A DNA stretch of 64,000 bases from CAZAMB01 sp964486335 (GTDB lineage Bacteria; Planctomycetota; Phycisphaerae; UBA1845). The stretch covers positions 1-64,000 of the forward strand of contig CAZAMB010000005.1 in NCBI GenBank assembly GCA_964486335.1. The letters are read 5' to 3'. Position 1 is the first letter of the stretch. Each line of letters opens with the position of its first letter. A program made the position numbers and the translations under genes. Shown here piece by piece: positions 61,174-64,000 of this stretch. The notes beneath the pieces were generated by a model. That model searched no databases. It was not told where the DNA came from and worked only from the letters and a program-made list of their open reading frames with translations.

Positions 61174-61205
61174 GCGCCGGATCAGTGGATTCGGCGCTTT
61201 TCTTT
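61174..61205 (+). terminator. Intrinsic terminator after tRNA-His
   Basis: GCGCCG (61174-61179) pairs with CGGCGC (61192-61197), with an inner ATC/GAT pair, followed by TTTTCTTT. Confidence 0.8.
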
Positions 61206-61279
61206 GGTGCGATGTCGGAACAGCCATCATGACGCGGATGGCAGGCGGACTGTGTCGATGCCGGACGGTCATGCGTTTC

Positions 61280-61307
61280 TTGACACCTGCGACAGTCATC
61301 GCAGAAT
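61280..61307 (+). promoter_or_regulatory. Candidate sigma-70 promoter for sodN
   Basis: TTGACA (61280-61285), 16 bases, CAGAAT (61302-61307, four of six matches to TATAAT), 66 bases ahead of the sodN ATG. Confidence 0.5.
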
Positions 61308-61373
61308 CGATTGCGTAGCGCTCGTCCGGAGACGAGCAAAAAGAAGATTCGAAACTCAACGGGAGCTGACACG

Positions 61374-61859
61374 ATGAAACGAATTCAATCGACTGGGTGG
61401 TTGGTGGCATGTCTTGGCGTCGCGGGTACAGTCTCATTGTGGCAATCACGTCCGACGACTGTCGAAGCACACTGTCAGGTTCCGTGCGGCATTTTTGACG
61501 ATGCGGCTAGAGTCGTGCAACTTCGAGAAGACGCCACGACGATCGAGAAAGCAATCACCAATATCAACAGCCTCGCGGGCAAACATGACGGTGCGGCCTT
61601 CAACCAGGCCGTTCGCTGGGTGACGACCAAGGACGATCACGCAAACCACGTCATGACCACGGTGTCGGAGTACTTTCTCGCCCAGCGCGTCAAGCCCGTG
61701 GCCGACGGCGCCGAAGGATACGGCGCATACGTCAAGAGTCTCGCGGACCACCATGCGGTTCTCGTGGCGGCCATGAAAGCGAAACAAAACGCCGATCCCA
61801 AAACGGTCGAAGACCTTCGCATGGCCATTGACGGCATCGCGCCCTATTACGCGAAGTAG
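61374..61859 (+). CDS. sodN: Exported nickel superoxide dismutase
   Basis: 161 residues from ATG at 61374 (GGAG 8 bases upstream). A signal peptide ends ...TTVEA, directly followed by HCQVPCGIFDDAARV, the NiSOD N-terminal nickel hook (HCxxPCGxY): His1, Cys2 and Cys6 are present, but Tyr9 is Phe. Cleavage by signal peptidase would create the required free N-terminal His1. The remaining four-helix part (NSLAGKHDGAAFNQAVRWV, DDHANHVMTTVSEYFLAQRV) fits the family. It dismutates superoxide outside the cytosol. Confidence 0.94.
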   Translation: MKRIQSTGWLVACLGVAGTVSLWQSRPTTVEAHCQVPCGIFDDAARVVQLREDATTIEKAITNINSLAGKHDGAAFNQAVRWVTTKDDHANHVMTTVSEYFLAQRVKPVADGAEGYGAYVKSLADHHAVLVAAMKAKQNADPKTVEDLRMAIDGIAPYYAK

Positions 61860-61955
61860 TCTTGGCCGGTCTTTCGCTGCGTTCCGGGCAAAGCCGGTGG
61901 CCTGAAATGACATACGCTTCTCCGCGCCGCCAATGACATGCAAGAGGAGGTTCGA

Positions 61956-63083
61956 ATGGCAGCTAGAAAACTCAGTCCGGCGGCTTCAAAGCTACTTCAC
62001 GACATGCTCTCGCTGCCGACGGCACCCTTCGCCGAGCACAAAGTTATCGCATACATCGAAGCATTTTGTCGAAAACGTCCGTCGGTCACGATGACGCGCG
62101 ACCCGGCCGGCAACATCCTCGTTCACGTTCGCCTCGGGCGCCGAAAGGTCGCCCGGCCCGTCTGCATCACCGCCCATCTCGACCATCCGGGCTTCGTGGC
62201 CGATCGCATGATCGCACGGAGGCGGCTTCAGGCGTTCTGGCGCGGCGGCGTGCCCAAAGAATATTTTGTCAAGAGTCGAGTTCGGTTCGACGTGGACGGT
62301 AGGTGGGTCAAGGGAACCGTTGAATCCATCGATACCGTTGTTCGTGATGGTCAGGAGCGCGTCAGCAAAGCCGTCCTCTCGGTGCCCGTTGACATTCCGA
62401 AGGGTTCGGTGGGAATGTGGGACTTTCCTGATCCGGTCATTCGCGGGCGACGAATTCATGCCCGTGCTTGTGACGACCTCGCCGGCGCCGCCGCCATGAT
62501 CTGCGCGATCGAAGAACTCTGCCGTACCGGTGCGGATTGCGATTCCTATTTCCTTTTCACGCGGGCGGAGGAAGTCGGATTCGTCGGCGCGATCGCCGCG
62601 ACGCAACTGAAGACGATTCCGGCCAAATGCTACGTCGTGGCCATGGAGACCAGTTCAGAACGGCCTTTCGCCAAGATGGGCGATGGGCCGATCCTACGCG
62701 TAGGCGATAAGGCGAGCACGTTTACGCATGCCGTCACAGCCCATTGCCATCGAATCGCTCGTGATCTTGCGCTGGGTGATCGGACGTTCAAGTTCCAACG
62801 AAAGCTCATGGACGGAGGGACGTGCGAGTCTTCCGCCTATTGCGCGCTGGGACGCGAGGCCACGGGTTTGTGCATTGCGCTGGGCAACTATCACAACGTC
62901 GATGCTCGAAAAAAGAAGCTCGGACCTGAATACGTCGATCTCGACGACTTCGTCCGCGTCGTCCAGTGGTTCGTCGAGCTGGCCAGAGCGCCTCGGCCCT
63001 ACACCGGTCGTGACGAATCGCTCGACGACCAACTCGCGAAGCTCGAAAAGCGCTACGAAAAGCTGCTTTATTCGACGCGATGA
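61956..63083 (+). CDS. M42-type aminopeptidase
   Basis: 375 residues from ATG at 61956 (GAGGAGG 6 bases upstream decides over 61938). Metal-site segments: CITAHLDHPGFVADR, HARACDDLAGAAAMICAIEE and FTRAEEVGFVGAIAA, then VVAMETSSE, in the order seen in M42 (glutamyl aminopeptidase/cellulase-like) peptidases. Probably a cytosolic peptide-trimming aminopeptidase. It is longer at its C-terminus than typical M42 proteins. Confidence 0.85.
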   Translation: MAARKLSPAASKLLHDMLSLPTAPFAEHKVIAYIEAFCRKRPSVTMTRDPAGNILVHVRLGRRKVARPVCITAHLDHPGFVADRMIARRRLQAFWRGGVPKEYFVKSRVRFDVDGRWVKGTVESIDTVVRDGQERVSKAVLSVPVDIPKGSVGMWDFPDPVIRGRRIHARACDDLAGAAAMICAIEELCRTGADCDSYFLFTRAEEVGFVGAIAATQLKTIPAKCYVVAMETSSERPFAKMGDGPILRVGDKASTFTHAVTAHCHRIARDLALGDRTFKFQRKLMDGGTCESSAYCALGREATGLCIALGNYHNVDARKKKLGPEYVDLDDFVRVVQWFVELARAPRPYTGRDESLDDQLAKLEKRYEKLLYSTR

Positions 63084-63106
63084 CGGACCATAAGGCTTGG
63101 CGTTCG

Positions 63107-64000
63107 TTACAAGCGTCGGGTCACGGCCCGCAATTCTGCGACCCTCAGAATGTGTGAAGCCCCTGCGTAGCTTCCCACGCCTGTCACGAGCAGCACCCCA
63201 AGCCGGATCGCCTTGTGCCAATGCAACAGGTCGCCCAACCACTGAGCACTCCACAGCATCAACCCCATGACCATTGTGGCCGCCGCCATCTTGCTCACGC
63301 CCGATCCGATTCGAAGCCAAGAAACTTCGGGAAACGGCGATCGAAGTCGTTTGGCAAGCCACACCACCTGAACCGTGGCACTGATCGATGTGGACATGGC
63401 CAGTCCTCGCTCTTCGAACATGAAAACGAGGACGAGGTTAATGGCCAGATTCAAGCAAACCATGATGAGCGCAATTCGCGCGGGCGTGCGGCTGTCGTGC
63501 AGCGCATAAAAGGCCCGCACGACGACGTGCTGAAGAAAATAAGCCGGAATCCCCAGAGCATAGAACACCAGCGTCGGCGCGACGCGGGCCGTGCTCGCCG
63601 AATCAAACTCCCCGCCATGTTGATACAGCGTGGCGACCAGCGGCCCGGCGATGAACGAAAGGCCCACCGCCGAGGGCAACGCGATGAACTGGCCGCTTCG
63701 CACGCCTGCCTCGAACACCTCGGCCATGCCGGCCCGATCTCCTTCGGCGGCCCGAGCCGACAAGATCGGGAAGATCGCCGTGGCCAATGAAATCCCAAAT
63801 ACTCCCAAGGGCAACTGATAGAGAAACTGCGCGTAACCCAGCACGGCCGTTCCGACTCGCTCGCCATGTTCGTCCACGACAAACAGATAGGCGATCAAGC
63901 TGTCCATCAGCGTATTGATCTGCACCGCCGAAAGCCCCATCGCCATCGGCGCCATCAGCGCGAACACCGCCCGAATCTGCGGATCACGCCACGATCCGCC
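63107..64000 (-). CDS. murJ: Lipid II flippase MurJ, C-terminal part (5' end beyond window)
   Basis: 298 codons run from the right edge with no start inside: the edge codons read GGSWRDPQIRAVFALMAPMA, a typical MurJ internal segment. Many membrane helices follow (QFLYQLPLGVFGISLATAIF, the conserved PLGVFGISLATAIFP, and VVRAFYALHDSRTPARIALI). MurJ flips the peptidoglycan precursor lipid II, so the organism retains peptidoglycan synthesis. Convergent with the M42 gene. Confidence 0.93.
   Translation of the reverse strand, partial: GGSWRDPQIRAVFALMAPMAMGLSAVQINTLMDSLIAYLFVVDEHGERVGTAVLGYAQFLYQLPLGVFGISLATAIFPILSARAAEGDRAGMAEVFEAGVRSGQFIALPSAVGLSFIAGPLVATLYQHGGEFDSASTARVAPTLVFYALGIPAYFLQHVVVRAFYALHDSRTPARIALIMVCLNLAINLVLVFMFEERGLAMSTSISATVQVVWLAKRLRSPFPEVSWLRIGSGVSKMAAATMVMGLMLWSAQWLGDLLHWHKAIRLGVLLVTGVGSYAGASHILRVAELRAVTRRL

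Noticed and set aside
1..64000. CRISPR arrays, rRNA genes, prophage modules
   Set aside because: No regularly spaced direct repeats, no rRNA sequence and no phage structural genes were seen anywhere in the window.

Overview
The window reads as chromosome of a motile, Gram-negative-type bacterium, most likely a member of the Planctomycetota. This is inferred from gene content: a WPQWRGP-type PQQ-repeat protein, a prepilin-like protein with an FTLIELLVVISIIALLISIL N-terminus and a C-terminal HSGG...DLHG motif, an exported Ni superoxide dismutase, LpxK, a GH123/DUF4091-like lipoprotein and a full flagellar export operon. No rRNA or phylogenetic marker is present, so the assignment is moderate.

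Region 1 (1-15273) is a photo-oxidative stress island arranged around a sensor/sigma module. On the minus strand lie an ECF sigma factor, a small anti-sigma-like protein and a B12-binding protein that carries the W-x9-EH and DxHxxG signatures of CarH/LitR photoreceptors but no DNA-binding domain. Then comes a co-directional run: folE, DUF4397 lipoprotein, exported fasciclin, PQQ-repeat protein, lipocalin, SRPBCC protein and the first 30 codons of a photolyase cut by the window edge. On the plus strand are a DUF1569 protein, a cytoplasmic fasciclin, DUF378, a SOUL-type lipoprotein, two exported proteins of unknown function, TerC, an SDR-DUF2867 protein and a UvsE UV endonuclease. Four intergenic sites share one bipartite element (TTGAATCC, 12 bases, CCNGCGAAT or CCNGCGAAC), placed ahead of the sigma gene, DUF1569, the cytoplasmic fasciclin and folE. 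I read it as the promoter of this ECF sigma factor. The inferred system is a B12 light sensor acting through a sigma/anti-sigma pair instead of through its own DNA-binding domain.

Region 2 (15274-18331) is a disrupted accessory patch: a truncated class V aminotransferase, an intact DDE integrase/transposase, two inverted diverged copies of one small-protein segment, and a small conserved-looking gene ending in a strong terminator.

Region 3 (18332-48263) is a flagellar supercluster on the plus strand: TPR protein, FlgN-like chaperone, NtrB/NtrC-type pair, then flgBC-fliEFGHIJ-motE-fliK-flgDE-flbD-motAB-fliL-fliN-fliO-fliPQR-flhBAFG, a small membrane protein, fliA and a small acidic protein. 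A sigma-54-type -24/-12 element precedes flgB. fliM is missing from its usual place, and FliN has a FliM/FliY-like N-terminal peptide.

Region 4 (48392-64000) is mixed housekeeping: a MEMO-family protein with an N-terminal PqqD-like segment, lpxK, an FAD oxidoreductase, an aldo/keto reductase, tRNA-Leu(CAG), a TPR-like anchor protein, a GH123-like lipoprotein, a pseudopilin, clpB (minus strand, with an in-frame repeat-like insertion), tRNA-His(GTG), secreted NiSOD, an M42-type peptidase and the 3' part of murJ.
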